The notes under the pieces: model-generated
What the model was told of the DNA's origin: nothing
Databases searched by the model: none
Seen by the model: only the letters and a program-made list of their open reading frames with translations
Shown here: positions 1 through 7,369 of the stretch, in pieces
Layout: each line of letters opens with the position of its first letter
How positions within the stretch are numbered: position 1 is the first letter of the stretch
NCBI GenBank assembly: GCA_043769275.1
Contig: JAYVJM010000073.1
Location: forward strand, 1-30,372
Reading direction: 5' to 3'
DNA: 30,372 nt
DNA from: JAYVJM01 sp043769275
GTDB taxonomy: Bacteria; Pseudomonadota; Gammaproteobacteria; Pseudomonadales; UBA7239
Translations under genes and position numbers: made by a program

Positions 1-190
1 CGTGCGCGGCTTTGACCGCCGTGACGTGCGCTAAATCAGCCATTTTTCGCTGACTCGGTACGGCATTTAGCCAGACGTAAAAGCCGCTGTGCGTCACGTA
101 CAGCACGCGACACATCACTCTAACCGGATAGCTTTTCCTGTGCTGCTTCATGAGCGCGTACCTTGCTGTGACTCCTTGGCAAAGAGACAT
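1..190 (-). CDS. IS3-family transposase OrfB, N-terminal fragment, runs off the left edge
   Basis: The minus strand from the ATG at 190 encodes a protein running off the window. It contains HRKSYPVRVMCRVLYVTHSG followed by FYVWLNAVPSQRKMADLAH. This is the usual start of IS3-family OrfB (DDE transposase), where a short HTH_21-like segment with the pattern 'CRVLxVxxSGFYxW' precedes the rve integrase core. About 63 codons are visible; the catalytic DDE region lies outside the window. The frame is open upstream only to a stop near 245, and no OrfA gene or frameshift window precedes it. The element therefore looks truncated at its 5' side, with the carA promoter region beginning almost immediately. 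It is probably a remnant. The family call rests on sequence recognition; the IS3 subgroup is not determined. Confidence 0.8.
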   Translation of the reverse strand, partial: MSLCQGVTARYALMKQHRKSYPVRVMCRVLYVTHSGFYVWLNAVPSQRKMADLAHVTAVKAAH

Positions 191-211
191 GAAGCCACAA
201 TGGCAGACTTT

Positions 212-248
212 TAGGAACTGTTCATATTGCGAACATGGACAGTTCTAG
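212..248. repeat. 37-bp near-perfect palindrome overlapping the carA -35 region
   Basis: Left arm TAGGAACTGTTCAT and right arm ATGGACAGTTCTAG are near-complementary around the short centre ATTGCGAAC. Mismatches are few. The right arm contains the proposed -35 hexamer TGGACA, so this could be an operator. It could equally be an IS-related end, because the IS3 fragment stops nearby. The spacing does not fit a LexA box, and I see no ArgR-type AT-rich box. Confidence 0.6.
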
Positions 249-265
249 GTGCTTCCCCGTACAAT
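236..265 (+). promoter_or_regulatory. Candidate sigma70 promoter for carAB
   Basis: TGGACA (236-241, five of six matches to TTGACA) is followed by an 18-bp spacer and TACAAT (260-265, five of six matches to TATAAT). Transcription would start near 272, giving an untranslated leader of about 195 nt before carA that contains the terminator hairpin at 330-365. Assignment is by consensus only. Confidence 0.55.
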
Positions 266-295
266 GCGCGCCAAGTGCGCAACGAAAACTCAAGG

Positions 296-367
296 GTGCG
301 GCGACGATGGGTCGGTAACAGAATTCAAGAAAACGGGATGAGCGCAAGTTCAGCCCGTTTTTTTTAA
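296..367 (+). CDS. Possible 23-codon leader ORF overlapping the carA leader terminator
   Basis: A GTG at 296 opens a 23-residue reading frame that ends with codons ttt ttt taa inside the T-tract of the terminator, so it spans the whole hairpin. This is the geometry needed for pyrBI-type attenuation, where a ribosome following closely behind polymerase disrupts the terminator. There is no well-spaced ribosome binding site and the start is not ATG, so translation is speculative. Another frame, ATG 264 to stop 339-341, begins upstream of the predicted transcription start and is less likely. Confidence 0.2.
   Translation: MRRRWVGNRIQENGMSASSARFF
330..365 (+). terminator. Intrinsic terminator/attenuator in the carA leader
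   Basis: AAAACGGG (330-337) pairs with CCCGTTTT (354-361). Above an A/G mismatch the stem continues with TGA (339-341) against TCA (350-352), and the tail is eight T residues (358-365). It sits between the predicted promoter and the carA start. No upstream gene on this strand needs terminating, so an attenuator of carAB is the simplest reading. Confidence 0.7.
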
Positions 368-465
368 GCGGCACTTGAGCCCAATGCACAACCCCACACC
401 AAATAGTTCACCCTGTATTGGGTGGGTTTCTCTGCCTGCAAAACACAATACCGAAGGAGGCTCGT

Positions 466-1683
466 TTGATTCAACCCACGCGCAAACCCGCCCTGCTGGC
501 GCTGGCCGATGGCAGCTTTTTTCATGGCACAAGCATTGGCATAGAAGGTATTGCTGCCGGCGAAGTCGTTTTTAATACCGCCATGACAGGCTATCAGGAA
601 GTTATCACTGACCCTTCTTATGCTGAACAAATCGTAACGCTTACCTACCCGCATATAGGCAATGTTGGCACCAACGCTGAAGATGAAGAATCTGCACGCG
701 TATGGTGCAAAGGCTTGGTGATTCGTGACCTACCCTTGCTTGCCAGCAATTTCCGCAGCCAACAAGATTTAGGCAGCTACCTCAAACATCACAATATTCT
801 CGGCATTGCCGATATAGACACCCGTCGCCTCACACGTTTATTGCGCGAAAAAGGTGCTCAAAACGGCTGCTTGATGGCAGGTGAAATTGATGAAGCCACC
901 GCGCTGACTGTCGCACGCGCCTGCCCGAGCATGAAAGGCTTAGATTTGGCAAAAGAAGTCACCACCAGCACGGCTTACCCGTTTACGGAAGGTGCTTGGC
1001 GTTTGGGCGCAGGCTTTACAGGCAGCATTGCGCCGCCGTCATTGCGTGCAAAACCGTTCAATGTCGTGGCATACGATTACGGCGTGAAGCGCAATATCTT
1101 GCGCATGTTGGTTGAGCGCGGCTGCAATCTGACGGTGGTGCCTGCGTATACACCAGCCAGCGAAGTGCTGGCAATGAAGCCAGATGGCGTTTTCCTTTCC
1201 AACGGCCCTGGCGATCCAGAGTCTTGCGACTACGCAATAAGCGCCATTCGTGAGCTGCTCTCTACGGGTATTCCGATCTTTGGTATCTGCCTTGGCCACC
1301 AATTGCTGGCGCTGGCCTCTGGTGCGCGCACGGTGAAAATGAAGTTTGGCCATCATGGTGCGAATCACCCAGTGCAAGAACTCAATACCAGCAACGTGAT
1401 GATAACCAGCCAAAATCACGGTTTTGCCGTAGATGAAACCACGCTGCCTGCCAATGTGCGCGTCACGCACAAGTCGCTGTTCGATGGCAGCTTGCAAGGC
1501 ATTGAGCGCACGGATGTACCTGCGTTCAGCTTTCAAGGCCATCCTGAAGCCAGCCCAGGCCCACATGATGCCGCTGGCTTATTCAATCAATTTATCCAGA
1601 TGATGACGCAGAAACGGGCGGCACGGAAAAAAATAGTGGAGCGACCTACTTTGGATATATCTACCTTGGAGAAAAAGCACTAA
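466..1683 (+). CDS. carA: Carbamoyl-phosphate synthase small (glutaminase) subunit
   Basis: CarA hydrolyses glutamine and channels ammonia to CarB for carbamoyl phosphate, the shared precursor of arginine and pyrimidines. I place the start at TTG 466 because GGAGG (456-460) lies five bases upstream and E. coli carA also uses UUG; the ATG at 418 lies upstream of that site. From TTG the protein has 405 residues (E. coli 382). The N-terminal CPSase domain contains GEVVFNTAMTGYQE, and the class I glutamine amidotransferase domain starts near residue 198. The nucleophile Cys275 is in GICLGHQ, and His359 and Glu361 are in GHPEASPGPHD. A basic tail of roughly 25 residues follows the usual C-terminus. 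The stop overlaps the carB start as TAATG, so the two are translationally coupled. Regulation by the leader terminator at 330-365 is likely. Confidence 0.96.
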   Translation: MIQPTRKPALLALADGSFFHGTSIGIEGIAAGEVVFNTAMTGYQEVITDPSYAEQIVTLTYPHIGNVGTNAEDEESARVWCKGLVIRDLPLLASNFRSQQDLGSYLKHHNILGIADIDTRRLTRLLREKGAQNGCLMAGEIDEATALTVARACPSMKGLDLAKEVTTSTAYPFTEGAWRLGAGFTGSIAPPSLRAKPFNVVAYDYGVKRNILRMLVERGCNLTVVPAYTPASEVLAMKPDGVFLSNGPGDPESCDYAISAIRELLSTGIPIFGICLGHQLLALASGARTVKMKFGHHGANHPVQELNTSNVMITSQNHGFAVDETTLPANVRVTHKSLFDGSLQGIERTDVPAFSFQGHPEASPGPHDAAGLFNQFIQMMTQKRAARKKIVERPTLDISTLEKKH

Positions 1684-4600
1684 TGCCCAAGCGCACTGAT
1701 ATTCAATCCATTCTGATTCTAGGCGCAGGCCCCATCATTATTGGCCAAGCCTGCGAGTTTGACTACTCCGGCGCACAAGCCTGCAAAGCACTGCGCGAAG
1801 AGGGCTACCGTGTCATCTTGGTAAACTCTAACCCTGCCACCATCATGACTGACCCAGCGATGGCTGATGCCACTTATATCGAACCGGTTGAGTGGCGCAC
1901 AGTGGCAAAAATCATCGAGCAGGAGCGCCCCGACGCATTATTGCCCACCATGGGTGGGCAGACGGCGCTGAACTGCGCATTGGACTTGGCACGCGAAGGC
2001 GTGCTGGCTAAGTTCGGTGTAGAGATGATCGGCGCAACTGCCGATGCCATCGACAAAGCCGAAGATCGACAACGTTTTGATGTCGCCATGAAAACCATCG
2101 GGCTGGATACCGCATGTTCAGGCATCGCACATTCGGTGGAAGAAGCATTGCAAATTCTCGACCGCTTTGGTTTTCCGGTCGTTATACGCCCATCGTTCAC
2201 GATGGGAGGTTCCGGCGGCGGCATTGCTTACAACCGCGAAGAATTTATCGAAACCTGTGAGCGCGGTTTTGATTTATCACCCACCAGCGAGTTGCTTATC
2301 GACGAATCGCTGCTTGGGTGGAAAGAATACGAAATGGAAGTGGTGCGAGACAAAAATGATAACTGCATCATCGTCTGCTCAATTGAAAACTTTGACCCAA
2401 TGGGCTTACACACCGGCGATTCCATCACTGTTGCACCTGCACAAACGCTGACAGACCGCGAGTACCAAATTATGCGTAACGCCTCGCTGGCGGTGCTACG
2501 CGAAATAGGGGTGGAAACGGGCGGTTCCAATGTGCAGTTTGCAGTGGAGCCGGATACTGGCCGCATGATCGTGATCGAAATGAACCCGCGCGTGTCGCGC
2601 TCGTCTGCGCTGGCATCCAAAGCCACTGGTTTTCCCATCGCCAAAGTAGCAGCGAAACTGGCGGTTGGCTTCACACTGGATGAACTACAAAACGAAATCA
2701 CCGGCGGCAAAACGCCTGCATCGTTTGAACCAAGCATTGATTACGTCGTTACTAAAATCCCGCGATTTACGTTTGAAAAATTCCCCACGGCCGATGCGCG
2801 TTTAACTACGCAGATGAAATCAGTGGGCGAAGTGATGGCGATTGGCCGCAGCTTCCAAGAGTCTTTACAAAAAGCGATGCGCGGTTTGGAAGTGGGCTCG
2901 GCTGGTTTTGAAAGCAAAATCGGCGAGGATGACGACGACGCTATAGGCACCGTGCGGCGCGAACTAATCACGCCAGGTGCCGAGCGCTTGTGGTACGTGG
3001 CAGATGCTTTTCGCTTGAACTTATCGGTGGATGAAGTGTTTGCACTTTGCAGCATAGACCGCTGGTTTCTGGTGCAAATTGAAGAATTAGTCGCGCTGGA
3101 AAAAATGCTGCAACAAAAGGCGCTGGCCGATATGGACGCCAACAGCCTGCGTTATTTAAAGCGCAAAGGTTTTGCCGATGCACGCCTCGCTGTGTTGCTA
3201 GGCTGCACAGAAATGCAAATGCGCGCGCACCGTTACGCACTGAATATCCATCCGGTTTACAAGCGCGTAGATACCTGCGCCGCAGAGTTTGCCACCGATA
3301 CCGCCTACCTGTACTCCACCTACGAAGAAGAATGCGAAGCGGCACCCAGCACACGCAAAAAAATCATGGTGCTAGGTGGGGGGCCTAATCGAATAGGGCA
3401 AGGCATTGAGTTTGATTACTGCTGCGTACATGCAGCACTGGCGATGCGTGAAGATGGCTATGAAACCATCATGGTGAACTGCAATCCGGAAACAGTGTCC
3501 ACCGATTACGACACGTCCGACCGCCTGTATTTTGAGCCTGTGACACTGGAAGACGTGCTAGAAATTGTGCGCATCGAAAAACCCAAAGGCGTTATTGTGC
3601 AGTTTGGCGGGCAAACGCCGCTAAAATTGGCGCGCGCGTTGGAGGCGGCCGGCGTGCCGATTATTGGCACCACGCCGACGGCAATAGACCGCGCAGAAGA
3701 CCGCGAGCTATTTCAGCAGATGATCGAAAAATTGCAGCTCACCCAACCGCACAACGCCACGGTGCGTTCAGCGGAAGAAGCTGTGATCCAAGCAACTGAA
3801 ATCGGTTATCCCCTCGTCTTGCGCCCTTCGTATGTATTGGGTGGCCGAGCGATGGAAATCGTCTACAAAGAAAGCGAATTGAAAACGTATATGCGAGATG
3901 CTGTTCAAGTCTCTAACGATGCGCCGATATTGCTCGATCACTTTTTAAATGCTGCCATCGAAATTGATATTGATGCCGTATCGGATGGTCAGAATGTTGT
4001 CATCGGTGCCATCATGCAGCACATCGAACAAGCGGGCGTGCACTCGGGTGACTCTGCCTGTTCACTGCCGCCGTATTCACTACCTGCCAGTGTGCAAAAC
4101 GCAATGCGTGAAGTGGTGAAGAAAATGGCACGAGAGCTAGGCGTAATCGGCTTGATGAACGTGCAACTCGCCTGGCAAGACGACACGATCTACGTCATTG
4201 AAGTGAACCCACGTGCTTCGCGCACCGTGCCATTCGTATCGAAATGCATCGGCACATCACTGGCGAAAATTGCCGCCCGCTGTATGGCCGGTACCACACT
4301 GGAGGCGCAGGGCTTTACGCAAGAAATTATTCCCAACTATTTCAGCGTGAAAGAAGCCGTTTTTCCGTTCAATAAATTTCCGGCGGTTGACCCTATTTTG
4401 GGGCCGGAAATGAAATCGACCGGCGAGGTAATGGGTACTGGAGAGAGTTTTGCGGAAGCCTACGGCAAAGCGCAGCTCGGTGCCGGTGAGAAATTGCCCC
4501 GCACGGGTGGCAACGTCTTTATCAGCGTGCGCGATGTCGATAAAACCGGCGTGGTGAAAGTGGCCAAGCGCCTACTAGAAAACGGGTTTAGACTGATCGC

Positions 4601-4934
4601 CACACGCGGCACCGCACGGGTTTTACAGGCTGGTGGGCTTGATGTGGAAGTCGTGAATAAGGTCAACGAAGGCCGACCACATATTGTCGATTTAATTAAA
4701 AATAGCCGGATACAATTGATCATCAATACCACCGAAGGCAGACAAGCCATTGCTGATTCCTCCACCATCCGACGCTCAGCATTGCAGCACAAGGTGTATT
4801 ACAACACCACGCTAGCAGGCGCAGAGGCCTCGTCAATGGCACTGGCCATGACAGGCGAAACTGCAGTGCGTAGTGTGCAATCACTGCACAAACAGCTTGG
4901 GCGCGCACTAACGCACGCAAGTTGTCATTCGTAA
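1683..4934 (+). CDS. carB: Carbamoyl-phosphate synthase large subunit
   Basis: CarB makes carbamoyl phosphate from bicarbonate, ammonia delivered by CarA and two ATP. The 1083-residue length matches the family (E. coli 1073). It shows the internal duplication: the first synthetase half opens with ILGAGPIIIGQACEFDYSG near residue 11, the second with VLGGGPNRIGQGIEFDYC near residue 562. ATP-grasp motifs appear in each half (EMNPRVSRSSALASKATG and EVNPRASRTVPFVSKCIG). The C-terminal MGS-like allosteric domain starts near residue 945 with NVFISVRDVDK and contains LIATRGTARVLQ; in this family it binds UMP and ornithine. It overlaps carA by one base and is followed 18 bases later by greA, an order also known in Pseudomonas aeruginosa. 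No lesion is visible. Confidence 0.98.
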   Translation: MPKRTDIQSILILGAGPIIIGQACEFDYSGAQACKALREEGYRVILVNSNPATIMTDPAMADATYIEPVEWRTVAKIIEQERPDALLPTMGGQTALNCALDLAREGVLAKFGVEMIGATADAIDKAEDRQRFDVAMKTIGLDTACSGIAHSVEEALQILDRFGFPVVIRPSFTMGGSGGGIAYNREEFIETCERGFDLSPTSELLIDESLLGWKEYEMEVVRDKNDNCIIVCSIENFDPMGLHTGDSITVAPAQTLTDREYQIMRNASLAVLREIGVETGGSNVQFAVEPDTGRMIVIEMNPRVSRSSALASKATGFPIAKVAAKLAVGFTLDELQNEITGGKTPASFEPSIDYVVTKIPRFTFEKFPTADARLTTQMKSVGEVMAIGRSFQESLQKAMRGLEVGSAGFESKIGEDDDDAIGTVRRELITPGAERLWYVADAFRLNLSVDEVFALCSIDRWFLVQIEELVALEKMLQQKALADMDANSLRYLKRKGFADARLAVLLGCTEMQMRAHRYALNIHPVYKRVDTCAAEFATDTAYLYSTYEEECEAAPSTRKKIMVLGGGPNRIGQGIEFDYCCVHAALAMREDGYETIMVNCNPETVSTDYDTSDRLYFEPVTLEDVLEIVRIEKPKGVIVQFGGQTPLKLARALEAAGVPIIGTTPTAIDRAEDRELFQQMIEKLQLTQPHNATVRSAEEAVIQATEIGYPLVLRPSYVLGGRAMEIVYKESELKTYMRDAVQVSNDAPILLDHFLNAAIEIDIDAVSDGQNVVIGAIMQHIEQAGVHSGDSACSLPPYSLPASVQNAMREVVKKMARELGVIGLMNVQLAWQDDTIYVIEVNPRASRTVPFVSKCIGTSLAKIAARCMAGTTLEAQGFTQEIIPNYFSVKEAVFPFNKFPAVDPILGPEMKSTGEVMGTGESFAEAYGKAQLGAGEKLPRTGGNVFISVRDVDKTGVVKVAKRLLENGFRLIATRGTARVLQAGGLDVEVVNKVNEGRPHIVDLIKNSRIQLIINTTEGRQAIADSSTIRRSALQHKVYYNTTLAGAEASSMALAMTGETAVRSVQSLHKQLGRALTHASCHS

Positions 4935-4952
4935 AAACATCGGGAGCGCACC

Positions 4953-5426
4953 ATGAATTTATTTCCAATGACCGTCGGTGGTGCAGAACAGCTACACCTT
5001 GAACTGGAAAGATTAAAAAAAGAAAAACCGCTGATTTCACAAGCAATCGGCATAGCGCGTGAACACGGCGACTTAAAAGAAAATGCCGAATACCATGCCG
5101 CACGTGAGCAGCTTGGCTTTATAGAAGGGCGCATTCAGGATATCGAAGGAAAACTCTCGCATGCACAGATTATTGATGTCACCAAAATCCCCCCATCAGG
5201 GAAAGTCATTTTTGGCACCACAGTAACGGTCGTTAACTGTGAAACTGACAGTCAAATGACTTATCAAATTGTGGGTGAAGACGAGGCTGACGTGCGGAAT
5301 GGCAAAATCTCTGTAACATCACCTATTTCACGCGCACTGATCGGGAAAATGGAAGGCGATGTTGTCGTGGTAAAAGCGCCAAGCGGTGATGTTGAATACG
5401 AAATTGAAGCCGTGCAACATCTTTGA
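4953..5426 (+). CDS. greA: Transcription elongation factor GreA
   Basis: GreA rescues backtracked RNA polymerase by stimulating cleavage of the 3' end of the transcript. The 157-residue protein aligns with E. coli GreA (158) from the first residue (MNLFPMTVGGAEQL against MQAIPMTLRGAEKL). The N-terminal coiled coil carries the tip signature AREHGDLKENAEYHAARE, with the acidic residues that reach the polymerase active site. The C-terminal FKBP-like domain begins around residue 80 and includes SPISRALIGKMEGD. The start has a GGGAG site in the 18-base gap after carB, so it is probably the third gene of a carA-carB-greA operon. No clear terminator follows directly. Confidence 0.97.
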   Translation: MNLFPMTVGGAEQLHLELERLKKEKPLISQAIGIAREHGDLKENAEYHAAREQLGFIEGRIQDIEGKLSHAQIIDVTKIPPSGKVIFGTTVTVVNCETDSQMTYQIVGEDEADVRNGKISVTSPISRALIGKMEGDVVVVKAPSGDVEYEIEAVQHL

Positions 5427-5692
5427 AATACTGCATTATTTTGCGAATAGTAATTCTTTGGCGGGGGCTTCTGTAAGCCACTAGGGAATTGATCTCAAAC
5501 GACCAAAACACCCCCCGCTACTACCCGTAGGCAGTGTCGGCATGAAGAAGGCAAAGGTGTGAAATTAATTGCGCCAGACGACCTTTCCCTTCATGTCAGC
5601 ATTCAAAAAAGGAAGCCAAACTGCCATCCACAAAACGTGCGCCACCGCGCTTTTTTGCGACGACCATATTGATACGAGACGCATATTTTAAT
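5427..5692. other. Intergenic stretch between greA and tRNA-Met, no gene recognised; contains inverted repeats
   Basis: No convincing coding sequence is seen in these 266 bases. GCGGGGG (5461-5467) is complementary to CCCCCGC (5512-5518) across about 44 bases. A competing small hairpin, GGCTT (5466-5470) with AAGCC (5475-5479), shares two bases with that stem. Neither has a T-tract on either strand, so they are not typical terminators. A 23-codon minus-strand frame (ATG at 5667, stop at 5596) lacks a ribosome binding site. A small RNA or a decayed element is possible. I compared it by memory with 6S, 4.5S, tmRNA and RNase P RNA and saw no match. Confidence 0.4.
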
Positions 5693-5769
5693 TGGTAGCA
5701 AGGCCCAGGATCGAACTGGGGACCCCAGCATTATGAATGCTGTGCTCTAACCGGCTGAGCTACCTTGCC
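5693..5769 (-). tRNA. tRNA-Met (CAT), elongator type
   Basis: The minus strand folds into a complete 77-nt cloverleaf. The acceptor is GGCAAGG pairing with CCTTGCT, giving a G1-U72 wobble. The D arm is GCTCAGCCGGTTAGAGC, the anticodon stem CAGCA/TGCTG encloses loop TTCATAA with anticodon CAT (5733-5735), and the T arm contains GTTCGATCC. CCA is encoded. The G1-U72 pair and A73 fit elongator tRNA-Met; an initiator would show three G-C pairs at the base of the anticodon stem, which are absent. Lysidine-modified tRNA-Ile2 also carries CAT and cannot be fully excluded, but the acceptor and D-arm resemble gammaproteobacterial elongator Met. Confidence 0.93.
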
Positions 5770-5833
5770 AAAAAAGCGGCGTTTGCATGATACGCGAACG
5801 CCTATGTATACAGTAGGCCGATGCATAAGCAAT

Positions 5834-5849
5834 GCGCCGAAACCGGCGC
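5834..5849 (-). terminator. Hairpin downstream of sodB, possible terminator
   Basis: GCGCCG and CGGCGC form a perfect six-base-pair GC stem with a four-base loop, 57 bases past the sodB stop and upstream of the tRNA-Met on the same strand. It has no good T-tract, so termination is possible rather than proven. Confidence 0.4.
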
Positions 5850-5906
5850 GGATTATCCAGATGCCGCACCCACACGTCAAGGATTTATTCTAGCAACAAC
5901 CCCACA

Positions 5907-6491
5907 TCAATGACCTGCAAGATTTTTAGCCACGAATTCCCAATTCACCAAATTCCAGAAAGCCTCTACATATTTTGCCCGCAAATTACGATAATCAACG
6001 TAATACGCATGCTCCCACACATCGCAAGTAAGTAATGCGATCTTGCCTTCAGTCAACGGACAGCCCGCAGCTCCCATGTTGACAATTTCAACCGAGCCGT
6101 CGGCATTCTTTACCAGCCATGTCCATGCAGAACCAAAATTTGCTACCGCCATACTGCTAAATTTTTCTTTAAAGGCAGCAAAAGAACCGTAAGCGTTGTT
6201 GATGGCAACCGCCAGCGCGCCATCTGGCTCCCCGCCGCCATTGGGCGACAAACAATTCCAATAAAAAGTGTGGTTCCAGATTTGAGCTGCATTGTTATAC
6301 ACGCCGCCGCTGGATGTTTTAATAATATCCTCCAGCGTCTTTCCTTCAAACGCAGTTCCTGGCATCAAATTGTTAAGGTTTGTTACATACGCCTGATGAT
6401 GTTTACCGTAGTGATACTCCAGCGTTTCAGCAGAAATATGTGGAGCCAAAGCGTTTTTGGCGTACGGCAGCGTTGGCAATTCAAAAGCCAT
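5907..6491 (-). CDS. sodB: Iron superoxide dismutase
   Basis: SodB is the cytoplasmic Fe superoxide dismutase, converting superoxide to oxygen and hydrogen peroxide. From ATG 6491 the protein has 194 residues (E. coli 193) and begins MAFELPTLPYAKNALAPHIS, closely matching E. coli SodB. The frame extends to 6527, but the upstream part has no family similarity and 6491 is preceded by a GGAG site. The four metal ligands are present: His27 (HYGKHH), His74 (WNHTFYWN), Asp157 and His161 (DVWEHAYY). FGSAWTWLV is typical of Fe-type enzymes. It is monocistronic and divergent from dedA. I saw no clear Fur box in the shared upstream region. Confidence 0.97.
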   Translation of the reverse strand: MAFELPTLPYAKNALAPHISAETLEYHYGKHHQAYVTNLNNLMPGTAFEGKTLEDIIKTSSGGVYNNAAQIWNHTFYWNCLSPNGGGEPDGALAVAINNAYGSFAAFKEKFSSMAVANFGSAWTWLVKNADGSVEIVNMGAAGCPLTEGKIALLTCDVWEHAYYVDYRNLRAKYVEAFWNLVNWEFVAKNLAGH

Positions 6492-6640
6492 GAGAAAGTC
6501 TCCGTGGGGATTAAAAAACAAAATCATGCGGTGCGTTCGAAATGTTGGGGATTTTCCAGTCTATTACAAGGGCGATTTCGAATGTAACGCAATAAAAAAT
6601 CCGCCACCAATAAAACAACATGTCCAGATGGGCAAGCACA

Positions 6641-6669
6641 AAATGCTGTGCTAATGTCGCAGCATTTTT
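6641..6669 (+). terminator. Terminator-like hairpin just upstream of dedA
   Basis: AAATGCTG (6641-6648) pairs with CAGCATTT (6660-6667), followed by a short T run to 6669. It lies 15 bases before the dedA start, in the sodB-dedA divergent region, where no upstream gene on the plus strand needs terminating. It could attenuate dedA or occlude its ribosome binding site. Confidence 0.45.
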
Positions 6670-6684
6670 CTGGCTGGAGGCCGC

Positions 6685-7338
6685 ATGAATCCACTTGATT
6701 TTATCCTTCATGTAAACGAACACTTGCTGCAAATGGTTGCACTCTACGGCACTTGGGTATACGCCGTTATATTTCTTATTGTATTTGTTGAAACAGGCTT
6801 GATCGTTATGCCTTTTTTACCTGGTGACTCGCTGTTATTTACTGTGGGCGCTATTGCCGCAACCGGCTCTCTTGACCCTTGGGTCGGCAGCGGGATCATC
6901 ATAGTAGCCGCCTTTTGTGGCGACAATACGAATTATTGGGTAGGTCGTCTTATAGGAAAAAAACTGTTTTCAAATCCTAACTCCAAACTTTTTCGCCAAT
7001 CACACCTGAAAAAAACCGAACAGTTTTACGAGACATATGGCTCGCGAGCGGTAATTTTGGCGCGATTCATGCCTATTGTTCGCTCTTTCGCGCCATTTGT
7101 GGCCGGCATTGGCAAAATGCCCTACTTGCGCTACATCACCTTTAGCTGTATTGGCTCGGCACTATGGGTCACTGTATGCCTCGGCACAGGTTATGCGTTT
7201 GGAAATATGGAAATTGTCAAAAAGAACTTTGAACTGGTCGTGTTAGGCGTGATCGCCGTATCAATGCTACCTATTGCCTTTGAAGTGCTAAAACGCAAAT
7301 ACACTAAACTAAACATAGAGAATCCGCCTGTAGCTTAA
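6685..7338 (+). CDS. dedA: DedA-family inner-membrane protein
   Basis: This 217-residue integral membrane protein matches E. coli DedA along its length. It shares the N-terminal HVNEHLLQMVALYGTWVYA region, the re-entrant segment ETGLIVMPFLPGDSLLF, the NYWVGRLIGKKLFSNPNSK loop, and the ARFMPIVRSFAPFVAGIGKM motif with the arginines conserved in the VTT/SNARE-associated family. Several hydrophobic segments span the rest, and the C-terminus is a short basic tail. Family members help maintain proton motive force and membrane composition, and some act as undecaprenyl-phosphate or phospholipid flippases; the exact substrate here is inferred. The start at 6685 has a GGAGG site six bases upstream. A hairpin at 6641-6669 precedes it. 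The methyltransferase gene follows after about 30 bases. Confidence 0.93.
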   Translation: MNPLDFILHVNEHLLQMVALYGTWVYAVIFLIVFVETGLIVMPFLPGDSLLFTVGAIAATGSLDPWVGSGIIIVAAFCGDNTNYWVGRLIGKKLFSNPNSKLFRQSHLKKTEQFYETYGSRAVILARFMPIVRSFAPFVAGIGKMPYLRYITFSCIGSALWVTVCLGTGYAFGNMEIVKKNFELVVLGVIAVSMLPIAFEVLKRKYTKLNIENPPVA

Positions 7339-7369
7339 ATCCATTTTGCAGAATGCCCGTGAAAATAGT

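Noticed and set aside
212..248. LexA/SOS box in the palindrome
   Set aside because: CTGT and ACAG are 17 bases apart, not 8, and the GAAC/GTTC spacings also do not match known LexA boxes.
264..341. 25-codon frame before carA starting at ATG 264
   Set aside because: The ATG overlaps the predicted -10 box and lies upstream of the predicted transcript start, and no ribosome binding site precedes it.
1039..1566. Minus-strand 175-codon frame inside carA
   Set aside because: It is antisense to strongly conserved CarA sequence and has no family features.
2228..2737. Minus-strand 169-codon frame inside carB (also 2741-3142 and others)
   Set aside because: Ser/Thr-rich antisense shadows of CarB, which is intact and full length.
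5323..5511. Minus-strand 62-codon frame over the greA 3' end
   Set aside because: Mostly antisense to GreA, no ribosome binding site, basic random-looking composition.
5693..5769. tRNA-Ile2 (lysidine-modified CAT) instead of tRNA-Met
   Set aside because: Acceptor, D arm and A73 resemble gammaproteobacterial elongator Met more closely; not fully excluded.
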